Shown here: positions 8,206 through 16,829 of the stretch, piece after piece
How positions within the stretch are numbered: position 1 is the first letter of the stretch
Layout of the letters: the number at the start of each line of letters is the position of its first letter
Virus record (IMG/VR): IMGVR_UViG_3300030390_001703
Location: 1-63,749 of that record
Strand: one strand, 5' to 3'
Length of the DNA: 63,749 nucleotides
Origin: a virus
Notes under the pieces: model-generated
The model's input: only the letters and a program-made list of their open reading frames with translations
Told to the model about the DNA's origin: nothing
The model's database searches: none
Program-made: the position numbers and the translations under genes

Positions 8206-9135
8206 ATGGCAACAATGAACCTTAACCAAATACTCGGACAAAACCTACAAGCTGATGCGGCAGTCGCACCAGCAGACGGGCCTTTCACCAAGCAAGACTC
8301 TGTTCTTCAACAGACTCTCCGTGACTTCATCCAGCTCCAATCCACCACTATTTCAGTGGGAACAAAAGTAGTCGGACTACGAACCGTTCCCTGGATGACC
8401 TACAAGTGGTTCACAGGCGCACAAGGCAGCTTTACCTTCCCTCTGGATGATAACGCAGTCGTTGATCCTACAAACATTGGAACTGCGAACTACACCGTTT
8501 CACTCGAAAAGGGTCAAGGTCGAACTGTCTTCCTCGATTCAGTCCGTCTTCGTGGAGAACGCTTTGAAACTCTTGATCGCCAGCAACTTGCTATCGTTCA
8601 AGCTCGCGCTTCAACCATTGACAACCACATTCTTTCAACTGTTTATGCAGGTGCAGGACAAACTCAAGCTGTCACAGCAGGTGCTTGGACAGGAGCTACC
8701 AACGACGCAGAGCGTGACACACTTCTTGCTATGGATAAAATCTTCCAGAACGCTCGAACCTCTGGCGACGAACCTTTGGCTATGGTGCTACCAGCAACTT
8801 GCCGAAGCACTTTGCTCAACACCACTCTTTACGGAAACGTCATCGAATCTCTTGAAACCCACTTGGGCCGTATCGCCCGCTTGTCGGTTCTTTACACACG
8901 TGACACCGCTGCTATGGGTGGCAACGACGGACTTCTCTTAATCCCAGGTGCAGAAACCGCAGAGTTCTTCCAGTACAACGGCCCAGGCTACATGGAAACC
9001 GAGATCACCCGCATGGAAGGTGTCGGATTCTCTTACCTCTTGACCTCTTACATGGGAACAATTGTTCACCAACAACAAGACGGCGCAGCAGCTGGCGACT
9101 CAAACAGAATCGCTAAGATCACAGGCGTTATTTGA
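8206..9135 (+). CDS. Major capsid protein, HK97 fold
   Basis: 309 residues from ATG 8206. This start is chosen over ATG 8197 because AGGAG at 8192-8196 sits nine bases before it and would abut the earlier ATG. The gene follows protease-scaffold and decoration protein. The sequence shows the expected order: a polar N-terminal arm, then a spine helix region (DRQQLAIVQARASTIDNHIL, about 126-145), and strands ending in the P-domain. A closing segment reads GVGFSYLLTSYMGTIVHQQQ. It forms the icosahedral shell. Confidence 0.85.
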   Translation: MATMNLNQILGQNLQADAAVAPADGPFTKQDSVLQQTLRDFIQLQSTTISVGTKVVGLRTVPWMTYKWFTGAQGSFTFPLDDNAVVDPTNIGTANYTVSLEKGQGRTVFLDSVRLRGERFETLDRQQLAIVQARASTIDNHILSTVYAGAGQTQAVTAGAWTGATNDAERDTLLAMDKIFQNARTSGDEPLAMVLPATCRSTLLNTTLYGNVIESLETHLGRIARLSVLYTRDTAAMGGNDGLLLIPGAETAEFFQYNGPGYMETEITRMEGVGFSYLLTSYMGTIVHQQQDGAAAGDSNRIAKITGVI

Positions 9136-9154
9136 TATTGGTTGGTGACAACCG

Positions 9155-9403
9155 ATGGTACGCAAAGGATTCACAAAAGACAGACGGGGCCGTTTGGTTC
9201 GTACTGTCGAAGAAGTTCCAGAGCCTATCGCTGAACCCGTTGTTGAAGTCGTGGATCAAACCACTGACCTTGACTCACTTACATTCAATGAGCTTCGAGC
9301 TCTCTGCAAAGAGCGTGGTCTTGATGCAAAGGGAAAGAAGGCAGAATTGATAGCCAAGTTAAGTGATAGTGGAGATGGCGAAAGTGGCGAGGAAAGCGAA
9401 TAA
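9155..9403 (+). CDS. SAP-domain protein downstream of capsid gene
   Basis: 82 residues. Residues ~41-71 (DSLTFNELRALCKERGLDAK, then KKAELIAKL) match the SAP helix-extension-helix DNA-binding motif. The N-terminus is basic, and the middle is a Pro/Glu/Val linker. SAP-type modules are often found just after the capsid gene in tailed viruses and may touch packaged DNA or head completion proteins. GGTGA lies before the ATG at 9155. It overlaps the next gene by 29 bases. Confidence 0.7.
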   Translation: MVRKGFTKDRRGRLVRTVEEVPEPIAEPVVEVVDQTTDLDSLTFNELRALCKERGLDAKGKKAELIAKLSDSGDGESGEESE

Positions 9404-9710
9404 AGCAGCATTGGTAAAGGAACTCCGAGATAAGGAAATCCCAATACCGAAGAACCCTACAATTGAAAACCTAACCAAGCGTTTGTCTTGGCTTGGAGGC
9501 AAAGGATTTGTTTTTAGACGATTCAAAGTTCACCCAGACCCTCTTCACCCTTGCATGAAACTTGAACAAAATGTTCTAACATACGTTCCTAATTCTAAGT
9601 TCGCTGAAAACATTATGAAATCAAAGAGGGTTATGATCGTGGCAAGAACACCTATGCCCTGGGATGGACTCGCTATTGTTGATCCACCTGTGGAGGATGA
9701 GGAAGAATGA
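9375..9710 (+). CDS. Hypothetical head protein with SAP-like N-terminus
   Basis: 111 residues from ATG 9375 (GTG 9363 is possible). The first ~40 residues (AALVKELRDKEIPIPKNPTI, then NLTKRL) again look like a short helix-extension-helix, so it may be a diverged relative of the SAP neighbour. The rest is beta-rich, with an acidic tail. It overlaps both neighbours, supporting coupled expression. No defined function. Confidence 0.55.
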   Translation: MAKVARKANKAALVKELRDKEIPIPKNPTIENLTKRLSWLGGKGFVFRRFKVHPDPLHPCMKLEQNVLTYVPNSKFAENIMKSKRVMIVARTPMPWDGLAIVDPPVEDEEE

Positions 9711-10093
9711 CTGTCACATCAAGTCAAATCCGTGACCTACTCAATCGACCCCCTAACTTGGTCGATGGAACAATCACCGAATACATCAGCATGAGAACTG
9801 TTGAAGCTAACAAAATCGTTAGGACTCAACAATACGGCATAGCAACTGCAAACGCTGTCACAGAAGCACAAAAAGAAGAGTTCATCAAAGCAGCAGTATG
9901 CGCTGATGTTCTCGTAGTTCTTGTCAATACTCTTCCTCACCACACAATGCCAGACGCAAGAGAAGGAACAGATGATCGGTTTAGGCGACAGCTTGAACAG
10001 TTCCAAATGCGAGCTAAGGAATTGAAGGCTATGATTGCCGAGCCTAACGCCGCAGCATTCTCTGTTGATAAGTCGGCAACAAGGCAAGAGTGA
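9707..10093 (+). CDS. Small head-completion type protein
   Basis: 128 residues, mostly helical. It begins in an ATGA overlap with the previous gene. The pattern (short N-terminal DNA-facing segment, a central helix pair with AAVCADVLVVLVNTLPHHT, charged C-terminal helix) is compatible with a connector or adaptor subunit, but no family is recognised. Position after the capsid and before the fibre gene supports a head or neck role. Confidence 0.55.
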   Translation: MTVTSSQIRDLLNRPPNLVDGTITEYISMRTVEANKIVRTQQYGIATANAVTEAQKEEFIKAAVCADVLVVLVNTLPHHTMPDAREGTDDRFRRQLEQFQMRAKELKAMIAEPNAAAFSVDKSATRQE

Positions 10094-10099
10094 TCCACA

Positions 10100-12235
10100 A
10101 TGACGGATTATTATTGGATAGGGGCATTGAACTCATTAGCCTCGAAGCCCGACAATTGGAGCTTGTCAAGCGGTGGGTCTTCTCAAGGTGGATCATGGTC
10201 TTCTCCCCCTTCAGCCACAGACAACTTCTTTTTCAATTCACGTGCAAATATCGCCTGTACTTGGGAGTCAAGCATCGTTTCTATGGCGACAGTCCAGAGC
10301 ATTCAACAGTCCCTTAGTGAACCATACACAGGCATTCTAACAATGAGTATCAATACAGCCATGCAGGGTTTGATTCTCAATGCTGAACTTAAAGGCTCTG
10401 CTATCATCACCTTAGCAGGAGCTAATCTTGCCGCACTTAACGATGCTTCAAGTCGTAAGAGATACGTTCTCAACGGACAAAAAGCCAAGATTGATTCTTT
10501 TACAGGATCATACAAAATAGAAGCAGCACAAACCGCAACATACCTTGACAACGGCCCATATCCTGCTCTAACCCTTGCTACAAACACATTAACGCTTGCT
10601 TACAACGTGCCTACGGCTACAACTCACGATCATGCCGACAATGCTACTATCCACATCAAAGGTGCATTCGTAGTAACTTCTGCTTCTGGATTTGTTAGAG
10701 ATGGCGCACCAAACGCAGCTCTTGACACCGAAGTAAAAATTAAGTTCGACAACGCCACTTTTACTTATCCTGCAACAGTCCTTGACTTCAATATGGCTAC
10801 TGCTTCATTTAGAGGGGTTGAACTACCCGTCACAGCAACAACAACTTATGGATCAAGTGCTGGATTTACTGCCAAACACTACGGAATCGTAGTCTTTGCA
10901 GCAACCAACGGAGAACTATGTACGATTAGAAACGGTGTTCAGTTAGATGCTTATTCTCTTGAGATAAAAGCTGGTGCAAGACTTCGAGTTAATTCTAATA
11001 CTGCAAATCCAGCGGTCATAAAAACTCAAACAGAGCCAAAAATTGCAGGTGTTTGGTCTTTCGAGTCGTTAAGTTCTCACACCTTCAGCTCCCCAAGAAA
11101 CAACCCTGTTACCTCTGTTGCTAACGGAGGTACAGGATTAACTGACGTTCCCCCTAACAACCTCTTAATGGGTAGCGCAACTTCTGGTATGTCGGCATTG
11201 ACAAAGATAACTCCTGGTGTAAATGGTCAAGTTCTAACCCTTACGGGTGGAGTTCCAGGTTGGGCTGCATCGGGTGGTGGTGGTGGTTCTGGTACAGTCA
11301 CTTCTGTTGCTACTACTGCACCGATCACAGGAGGCACAATCACAACAACAGGAACAATCGGTATCAGTGCGGCTACGACAAGTGCGGCTGGTTCTATGTC
11401 TGGTGCTGACAAAACAAAGCTCGATACTGTCGAAACAAACGCAGACGTGACCGATGCAACGAATGTGACTGCGGCGGGTGCGCTTATGGATAGTGAAGTG
11501 ACCAACCTCGCTCAAGTCAAAGCATTTGACGAATCCGATTATGCTACTGCGGCTCAAGGATCAAAGGCTGACAGCGCACAACAACCTCCATCCGAAGGAG
11601 CATTCGTCAACGGTGACAAAACCAAGTTGGACGGGATTGAGGCAAACGCAGATGTGACAGACACAGCAAATGTTGTCGCCTCATTGACCGCAGGAACAAA
11701 CATAACCATAGCGGCTAATGGAACCATAGCGGCTTCTGGTGGAGGAACTACTCTTCAACACCTAAGACTCTTTATGAAAAATAAAAGTGGGAACCCAGCC
11801 ACCTATTCGGTAGGTAGTTCCTATGTGATTATGGACATAGCCAACACAACAAATTGGGGAGAATCGACTACCGGAACCCACAATGATATAACGGTGACAA
11901 ACGCTTCCAGTGACCACATAGTTCTCGGTGCGGGTGGACTTTATCACATTATTGTGACTATTGAGTTCTTCCCAGCAAGTTCAACCAATCGTGATATGTG
12001 GTTGGTTGTTAGCACTGACACATCAAGCACAGGGCAGTTAGGTACAGCGCGAGCGCAAAATGGTCTTGCCAACTTCAAAATGCAACACACCGTCTATCAT
12101 GAAGTTGCTTCGGGGGGTAGTGACGACGAGATTTACTTTTCCGTTCGCTCTAATGGAAACAACAGCAACCTTATCGCATTTAGTGACAACCGAAGTACCA
12201 TCACAATCACCCGTGTAGGAGATTCAACAGTATGA
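10100..12235 (+). CDS. Tail-fibre-like receptor-binding protein
   Basis: 711 residues. The N-terminal ~300 residues are beta-rich and start with YYWIGALNSLASKPDNWS..., resembling secreted beta-helix/lectin-like proteins. Residues ~335-390 have the tail-fibre pattern VANGGTGLTDVPPNNLLMGS. Two repeats follow, SGADKTKLDTVETNADVTDA and NGDKTKLDGIEANADVTDT, typical of trimeric phage fibres. The last ~150 residues end in an AGGLYHIIVTIEF...STITITRV fold resembling C1q/TNF-like trimer heads. It probably binds the host surface. The ribosome site is GTGATCC, matching the extended 16S tail. Unusually, it sits between head-tail connector genes. Confidence 0.7.
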   Translation: MTDYYWIGALNSLASKPDNWSLSSGGSSQGGSWSSPPSATDNFFFNSRANIACTWESSIVSMATVQSIQQSLSEPYTGILTMSINTAMQGLILNAELKGSAIITLAGANLAALNDASSRKRYVLNGQKAKIDSFTGSYKIEAAQTATYLDNGPYPALTLATNTLTLAYNVPTATTHDHADNATIHIKGAFVVTSASGFVRDGAPNAALDTEVKIKFDNATFTYPATVLDFNMATASFRGVELPVTATTTYGSSAGFTAKHYGIVVFAATNGELCTIRNGVQLDAYSLEIKAGARLRVNSNTANPAVIKTQTEPKIAGVWSFESLSSHTFSSPRNNPVTSVANGGTGLTDVPPNNLLMGSATSGMSALTKITPGVNGQVLTLTGGVPGWAASGGGGGSGTVTSVATTAPITGGTITTTGTIGISAATTSAAGSMSGADKTKLDTVETNADVTDATNVTAAGALMDSEVTNLAQVKAFDESDYATAAQGSKADSAQQPPSEGAFVNGDKTKLDGIEANADVTDTANVVASLTAGTNITIAANGTIAASGGGTTLQHLRLFMKNKSGNPATYSVGSSYVIMDIANTTNWGESTTGTHNDITVTNASSDHIVLGAGGLYHIIVTIEFFPASSTNRDMWLVVSTDTSSTGQLGTARAQNGLANFKMQHTVYHEVASGGSDDEIYFSVRSNGNNSNLIAFSDNRSTITITRVGDSTV

Positions 12236-12405
12236 CGCTACAAGCAAAATTAGAAACAAGATTTCCCGACCACGATTGGTCGCACATGGTCGAAGACTCA
12301 TGCTTTATTGTAAGCAAAGGGGTGTACTGGATCAAGCAAAGTGCTTGGTATGCTGACCTCCCCCAATGGACTTCGGATGAAATCAAAACATTTGTGGAGA
12401 GTTAA
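12232..12405 (+). CDS. Small hypothetical protein
   Basis: 57 residues, starting in an ATGA overlap with the fibre gene. It is Trp-rich (5 Trp) and compact: MTLQAKLETRFPDHDWSHMV at the start, with WIKQSAWYADLPQW later. No family recognised. Tight overlap and its place directly before another small gene suggest that it is real, perhaps a fibre accessory. Confidence 0.55.
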   Translation: MTLQAKLETRFPDHDWSHMVEDSCFIVSKGVYWIKQSAWYADLPQWTSDEIKTFVES

Positions 12406-12407
12406 TT

Positions 12408-12587
12408 ATGGCAAGAAAAGTAGGTAAGATCGTATATGCTCCACCAGAGCGTTGCTTGAATCACATTGAGATTGAAGAAACCCCGCATGGCTACAAATTG
12501 TACCAGAAGGGCGAAGAACGGCCATTTAAGGTGATACCTTTTAGTGTCGTGAGGGAAGTGTCCTTTACAGGGGGAAATAAGAAATGA
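12408..12587 (+). CDS. Small hypothetical protein
   Basis: 59 residues, two bases after the previous stop and overlapping the next start by ATGA (12584-12587). It has basic ends and a central HIEIEETPHGYKLYQKGEER segment, probably beta. No recognised family. Confidence 0.55.
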   Translation: MARKVGKIVYAPPERCLNHIEIEETPHGYKLYQKGEERPFKVIPFSVVREVSFTGGNKK

Positions 12588-12793
12588 ACCTAACTATCGA
12601 AAATGTGGAACTTTGGCTGGCTGCGCTTGCAGCCGTCGCTGGTCTTGGTGTGTGGGGCTACAAGAAGTGGCTCTCCATCAAAGAAGGCGGTATCTCACTT
12701 GGAGAAGTTTTGGATGCAGTCGAAGAGGCAGCAGACAAGGCAGAAGAAGTGAAAGAACAAGTTGAAGAAGCCATTGAAGAAACCAAAGAGTGA
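12584..12793 (+). CDS. Single-pass membrane protein with acidic coiled coil
   Basis: 69 residues. One hydrophobic segment at about 8-26 (VELWLAALAAVAGLGVWGY) is followed by a Glu-rich amphipathic helix (AVEEAADKAEEVKEQVEEAI). N-out or N-in topology cannot be fixed. Small proteins of this shape act as holins or holin regulators in some tailed viruses; here that is a guess. GGGGGAAATAAGAA precedes the ATG. Confidence 0.6.
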   Translation: MNLTIENVELWLAALAAVAGLGVWGYKKWLSIKEGGISLGEVLDAVEEAADKAEEVKEQVEEAIEETKE

Positions 12794-12798
12794 TCCAC

Positions 12799-13326
12799 AT
12801 GACTTACTACTGCACAACTGACGAAGTAGCTTTGCGACTTGGTTTTGATTCGGCCCAAAAGGTTCGAGCGCAGACCAGGCTTACATCGAGTATTCGTCGT
12901 GCAACAGTGGTTATTGATTCGGTGTATCGTGACTATGGACGACCAACTCCAAGCCGTGAAATCGCTACGACTACTCTCAACGGATCAGTAGCGGCAGGGG
13001 CAACTACAATCACACTTACCTCTGCGTCCACCTTTTCAGCAGCAGGTAACGGCAACATTGACGGCGATTCATTCGCTTGGTCTGGTAAATCATCCAACGA
13101 TCTCACAGGCGTTAGTGGTATTTCAGCCGATCATGCGACAGGAGTAACCGTCGAAGAAGGTGAGATGGCCGAAGCACTACGTCAAATATGTGCTGACTAC
13201 GCCGCAGGGCTTTATCTTCAAGACGATGCGGCTTTGTCGGATCAAGAATCACTGCGTTCCCCAATGCTAATCGAACGTGCGAATGAGCTACTGTTCCGTT
13301 ATGCTAAATTGGGGAGTGTTGATTGA
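12799..13326 (+). CDS. Head-tail connector with inserted beta module
   Basis: 175 residues from ATG 12799, preceded by GTGATCC, complementary to the extended 16S 3' end. The N-terminal (CTTDEVALRLGFDS...) and C-terminal (EMAEALRQICADYAAGLYL...) helices are those of gp6/gp15-type head-tail adaptors. Residues ~58-117 are an extra beta module (GSVAAGATTITLTSASTF, and later WSGKSSNDLTGVSGI). This resembles modules repeated in the 2726-residue tail protein. It would sit between portal and tail. Confidence 0.65.
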   Translation: MTYYCTTDEVALRLGFDSAQKVRAQTRLTSSIRRATVVIDSVYRDYGRPTPSREIATTTLNGSVAAGATTITLTSASTFSAAGNGNIDGDSFAWSGKSSNDLTGVSGISADHATGVTVEEGEMAEALRQICADYAAGLYLQDDAALSDQESLRSPMLIERANELLFRYAKLGSVD

Positions 13327-14027
13327 TGGCGTATAAGGCATCCAAGTCCTATGGCGCAGGTGGTGAACGCCGTGGTCTTATCAATTTTCGAGTTCATGTT
13401 GATGACAAAGAGTTCATGAATAAAATGAAATCTCTTGGATCAGAAGGTCAAGACGAGCTTCGCAAGCTCATCAATAAGATGATGCAAGAGGCAAGGCATG
13501 AATCTCAAGAGTTCTTGTTAGATCAAAAGATACACAATAGAGGCCAGCAAGGACAAACAGCCAGGGCCGTTCAAAATGTCATGACTCCTAACGGAGATAA
13601 GAACGTGTACGTTCAAATCGCTGAAAGTCTAAAAGTGTCCGACGACGCTTTATTCGTGCGTTTATTCTCCGCACCTTATCCTTCTGGCTACCTCTCCCAA
13701 GCAACAGGTAGCAGAGGTGGCGCAAAGGTCGCTTTGATCCACGCTGGCGGTGCAGGTGCTTTCAACTACGCCAAGAACCTACCAGGCATTATACAGAACT
13801 CCGTTTATTGGTATCTCAAGACAGGTAAGAAGAGAGGCTACACCAGAAAACCAAAGCGAGGTTCAGCAACAAAAGGTGACGTTTCGTTTTGGCCTAAGTC
13901 TGGCGATATGCGAGATAAGCAACACCCTGGTTTCAAGAAGGTGGATTTCATAGAACCTGCCCAACAATACATGGAAAAGAACTTCGAGAAAGAAGCTGAA
14001 CAATTGATTCAGCGATTGGTAGGGTGA
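13326..14027 (+). CDS. HK97 gp10-like neck / head-closure protein
   Basis: 233 residues, with the ATG at 13326 sharing a base with the previous stop. It is mixed alpha/beta, with a first helix pair (ELRKLINKMMQEARHESQEF) and a C-terminal signature HPGFKKVDFIEPA..YMEKNF. This signature is typical of the HK97 gp10 family (minor tail/neck proteins), whose members end in a HPG...PFI-PA helix. Genes before and after are connector and tail terminator, which fits. Confidence 0.65.
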   Translation: MAYKASKSYGAGGERRGLINFRVHVDDKEFMNKMKSLGSEGQDELRKLINKMMQEARHESQEFLLDQKIHNRGQQGQTARAVQNVMTPNGDKNVYVQIAESLKVSDDALFVRLFSAPYPSGYLSQATGSRGGAKVALIHAGGAGAFNYAKNLPGIIQNSVYWYLKTGKKRGYTRKPKRGSATKGDVSFWPKSGDMRDKQHPGFKKVDFIEPAQQYMEKNFEKEAEQLIQRLVG

Positions 14028-14031
14028 GAAT

Positions 14032-15132
14032 ATGACAGTATCGAAAACAACGGACTTTTGGACTTCAAGGATGGATGGTAACAACCCCACAGTCCCAACA
14101 GGAACGCATAACCAAGCCTTTGCAGGAACAGCAGGTGCGGCTGATGGTCTTAATTGGAAAATCAACGCAAGTAGTAGCCTCGGATATTATAGCTTAGGTG
14201 GCGACCCACTATCCACTGACTGCACAGTATGGCTTGGGTTATCTTACACTGATAGCACAAACATACCGACAGACGGAACAATTCTCGCTTCCATTGAAAA
14301 CGGATCATTCAAAGTCGAGCTTCAAGCTGATGGAACAGCGGGTGGTTTGAAGGTAGTTGGTGCAACAACAGTCGCATTCTCTGGACTTGATTTAATCATG
14401 GCTGATCTTGACGCTATACCCACGGTCATGCGTTTGACTTTGAGCAAGACAACAGGAGAGGTTAATGCGTATCTCTTTGACATTATTGAGAATGATGTTG
14501 GAGATGTGTTAAGCAAAACCTTGACAGGAACGACTGTCGGATTAGGTACGCCAGGAATTAACTTTGGAAATAACTCTGGAGAGGTGACTTGGTACTCTGT
14601 ATATATCACCACAATGGGAGCATTCACCCCAGACGAGATGGTGACAAGCAACTACTCCAATGTGACTTTGGTTCAAACCGCATTCGGTATCATTGACGTT
14701 CTCAAGACCGCCAGCTCCTACAACCTCAAGAATGTGGTGCAACCAGATGCTATTCGCTACGGTTATGACATATCCTCAAACATGGCTGTCAAATACACGC
14801 CAGCAGTTCACGTTCTCATCCGTCGAATCGACAGCCCCGATATGTACGCTCTCGCTGGATCAGCGGCAGAATACTTCTTCCAAGTCGAAGTCTATGTCGT
14901 GACAAAGGGAACAGACTACAAGAACTGCTATCGTCAAGGTATGGCTATCGTAGGAGAGTGTTTAGATGAGCTGTATTCTAAGACTGGACTCAAGGGCAGC
15001 ACTGATTCTCTGATCGGTCATGACGCTCGTTTAGACGCTCGGCTTGATCCAGATGACCAAGTATGTTGTCATGTTTTGAACCTCCGATACATGAGAAGAG
15101 TCGATTTATCACGCAGGGCTTCAACCTCATAA
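14032..15132 (+). CDS. Lectin-like domain fused to tail-terminator domain
   Basis: 366 residues in two parts. Residues ~1-205 are beta-rich with features of a LamG/concanavalin fold (TVWLGLSYTDS, GSFKVELQADG, WYSVYITTMGAFTPDEM near the end). Residues ~215-366 look like a tail-completion/terminator protein (LKTASSYNLKNVVQPDAIRY, then EYFFQVEVYVV, a helix with GMAIVGECLDELY). Terminators normally have ~130-200 residues and cap the tail tube at the neck, so the N-terminal domain is an addition that would be displayed at the neck. Confidence 0.6.
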   Translation: MTVSKTTDFWTSRMDGNNPTVPTGTHNQAFAGTAGAADGLNWKINASSSLGYYSLGGDPLSTDCTVWLGLSYTDSTNIPTDGTILASIENGSFKVELQADGTAGGLKVVGATTVAFSGLDLIMADLDAIPTVMRLTLSKTTGEVNAYLFDIIENDVGDVLSKTLTGTTVGLGTPGINFGNNSGEVTWYSVYITTMGAFTPDEMVTSNYSNVTLVQTAFGIIDVLKTASSYNLKNVVQPDAIRYGYDISSNMAVKYTPAVHVLIRRIDSPDMYALAGSAAEYFFQVEVYVVTKGTDYKNCYRQGMAIVGECLDELYSKTGLKGSTDSLIGHDARLDARLDPDDQVCCHVLNLRYMRRVDLSRRASTS

Positions 15133-15178
15133 TTGATATAACGCACGACTCATAGAACAACTACCGAGAGGTTTCCTT
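15133..15178 (+). promoter_or_regulatory. Possible internal promoter before tail tube gene
   Basis: The 46-base gap contains TTGATATAAC at about 15134-15143, similar to the TATA part (CTTGATATAG) of the small-gene promoters at 55, 56 and 58 kb, and GAGAGGT before the ATG. The tail tube is needed in high copy, so an internal promoter is plausible but unproven. Confidence 0.3.
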
Positions 15179-16240
15179 ATGACCGCACTTAGCAACCGAT
15201 ATGTCACGTTACAAAAAGAAGGCCCAAGCGACTATGGATCAGAACCCGTAGCAGCAACAGCTAAGTTGTTTCTTGGAGAAGTGGATGATGAGTCCTTTTC
15301 CCAGAACTTCGATCTTCTCACACGCACCGATATTTCACGATACGGCGCATCCAAGTCTGTTCAAGGCTTGACTTACTCCGAGGGTGATGTGAACCTACCT
15401 CTTCAACTTGACGACTTCAACTCTTTCTGCCTGTTCGCAGCATTCGGTGTTGATACTTTCGATGCTTCAGCAACCCCAGACACCCACACCTTGACTGAAA
15501 CTCTTGATGATGCTAACTTTCCTTCATTCTGTATTCGAGTAGGTATGGAAGACAAAGAACACACCTACTGCGGTATGGTCTTGAACAGCCTATCCCTTTC
15601 AGCAAATATCAATGAATACGTTATGATGACCTATTCCTTCGTTGGATGCGGAGAATCAGCAGTCGGGACACTTGTAGTTCCTGGTGCTGGGACTTCAACA
15701 AGCCCACCAGCATTCTCAACCGTTGATGCTTTGCACTTCGCTAAGGCTTATGTCCGATTCGAGAACGTGGCTTCTTCAACCAACTTCTCAACGCTGGTTA
15801 AGTCGATCTCTCTTGAAATTAACATGAATCGAGATCAAGACAACGCAAGCTCTCTGGGCAAGGCAACTTACGCAGTCGCACCTCCACCTCAACTCCGTGA
15901 AATCACAGGATCAATCGAGCTCAATACAAACGGTGAAGCATCGGTTGGTAACTCACCAACCTACGATGAACTACGAGGATTCCTTCTTCACAACGGAACA
16001 AACGCACTACCAGCACTTATGATTCGTCTTGAAGATGGTGCAGCAACACCGAACTACTTTGAGATTAAGTTCCCAAAGGTCGTTTATGAAGCTCCAGAGA
16101 TGAGCCTTTCTGGTCGTGACACCTCAACCCTTTCAATGAACTTCGTGGTTCTCTTTGATGAAACCGCAGGGTACATGGCTAAGGCAGTCATTGGTATGGG
16201 TGGCATCGCCTCTGGCGCAGCCATGACAAACGCTGCTTGA
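15179..16240 (+). CDS. Major tail tube protein
   Basis: 353 residues, the usual size for siphoviral tube proteins with an extra domain. The N-terminus (NRYVTLQKEGPSDYGSEPVA) has the tube-protein pattern of a strand followed by 'K.E..YG'. Beta content dominates, and near the end come the segments FPKVVYEAPEMSLSGRDTST and MNFVVLFDETAG. It polymerises around the tape measure to form the tail shaft. It is placed after the terminator and before the tail chaperones, the standard order. Confidence 0.75.
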   Translation: MTALSNRYVTLQKEGPSDYGSEPVAATAKLFLGEVDDESFSQNFDLLTRTDISRYGASKSVQGLTYSEGDVNLPLQLDDFNSFCLFAAFGVDTFDASATPDTHTLTETLDDANFPSFCIRVGMEDKEHTYCGMVLNSLSLSANINEYVMMTYSFVGCGESAVGTLVVPGAGTSTSPPAFSTVDALHFAKAYVRFENVASSTNFSTLVKSISLEINMNRDQDNASSLGKATYAVAPPPQLREITGSIELNTNGEASVGNSPTYDELRGFLLHNGTNALPALMIRLEDGAATPNYFEIKFPKVVYEAPEMSLSGRDTSTLSMNFVVLFDETAGYMAKAVIGMGGIASGAAMTNAA

Positions 16241-16251
16241 GGTGATTAAAA

Positions 16252-16443
16252 ATGGCATCACCAATCCAAAACCCTGCAAAGGTAAGAGTAGTTACTCTTG
16301 AAGGAATGAATATCACTATCGGGGGGTTGGTTCAAACGCAGCTCCAAAACCTTGATGCTAACACCGCCGTTTATTCAATTGAATACATTAGAGCAAACAA
16401 TAGTCAAGGTGTTACGTGTATTATAACATTTGAACTACCTTGA
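16252..16443 (+). CDS. Small hypothetical tail-region protein
   Basis: 63 residues, beta-rich (VRVVTLEGMNITIGGLVQTQ). Strong ribosome site GAGGTGATTAAAA before the ATG at 16252. It lies between tail tube and tail chaperones. No family recognised. Confidence 0.6.
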   Translation: MASPIQNPAKVRVVTLEGMNITIGGLVQTQLQNLDANTAVYSIEYIRANNSQGVTCIITFELP

Positions 16444-16481
16444 AGTTAAGTTACCAGTTAAGTTAAGAGAAGTGAAGTAAA

Positions 16482-16829
16482 ATGCCCGTATTGAAAAAAG
16501 AAATAGAGCTAAACGACGGAACGAAGGTTTGGGTTCGCCAAGCCTCCGGTCTTGATAAATTAAAAATTGAAGCTAAACAGGGTCGAGCCATGCGTAAGTG
16601 TCGATCATTCGGCCCAGACCCTTCAACATGGACTGACGAACAGATGGAAGAGTTCTTGGACTTGTGCGATAAAGAAGGCGCAGGTTTCACAGATCAAGTC
16701 GAAGCATGGCTTCCAACCTGTCTTCTCGACAAAGAAATCGACCCCGATTCACTTACTTCCGAAGAGCTTGTCGCTATTTTGAACGTGATTCGAGGTGACG
16801 ATAATGAAGGCGCAGTCCCTTTGGTCTAA
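16482..16829 (+). CDS. Tail assembly chaperone, short form (gpG-like)
   Basis: 115 residues, starting MPVLKKEIELNDGTKVWVRQ, with acidic helices afterwards (TWTDEQMEEFLDLCDKEGAG, LTSEELVAILNVI). Size, acidity and position before the tape-measure gene fit the lambda gpG family, which keeps the tape measure soluble during tail assembly. A -1 slippery heptamer six bases before its stop allows extension into the next frame. Confidence 0.75.
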   Translation: MPVLKKEIELNDGTKVWVRQASGLDKLKIEAKQGRAMRKCRSFGPDPSTWTDEQMEEFLDLCDKEGAGFTDQVEAWLPTCLLDKEIDPDSLTSEELVAILNVIRGDDNEGAVPLV

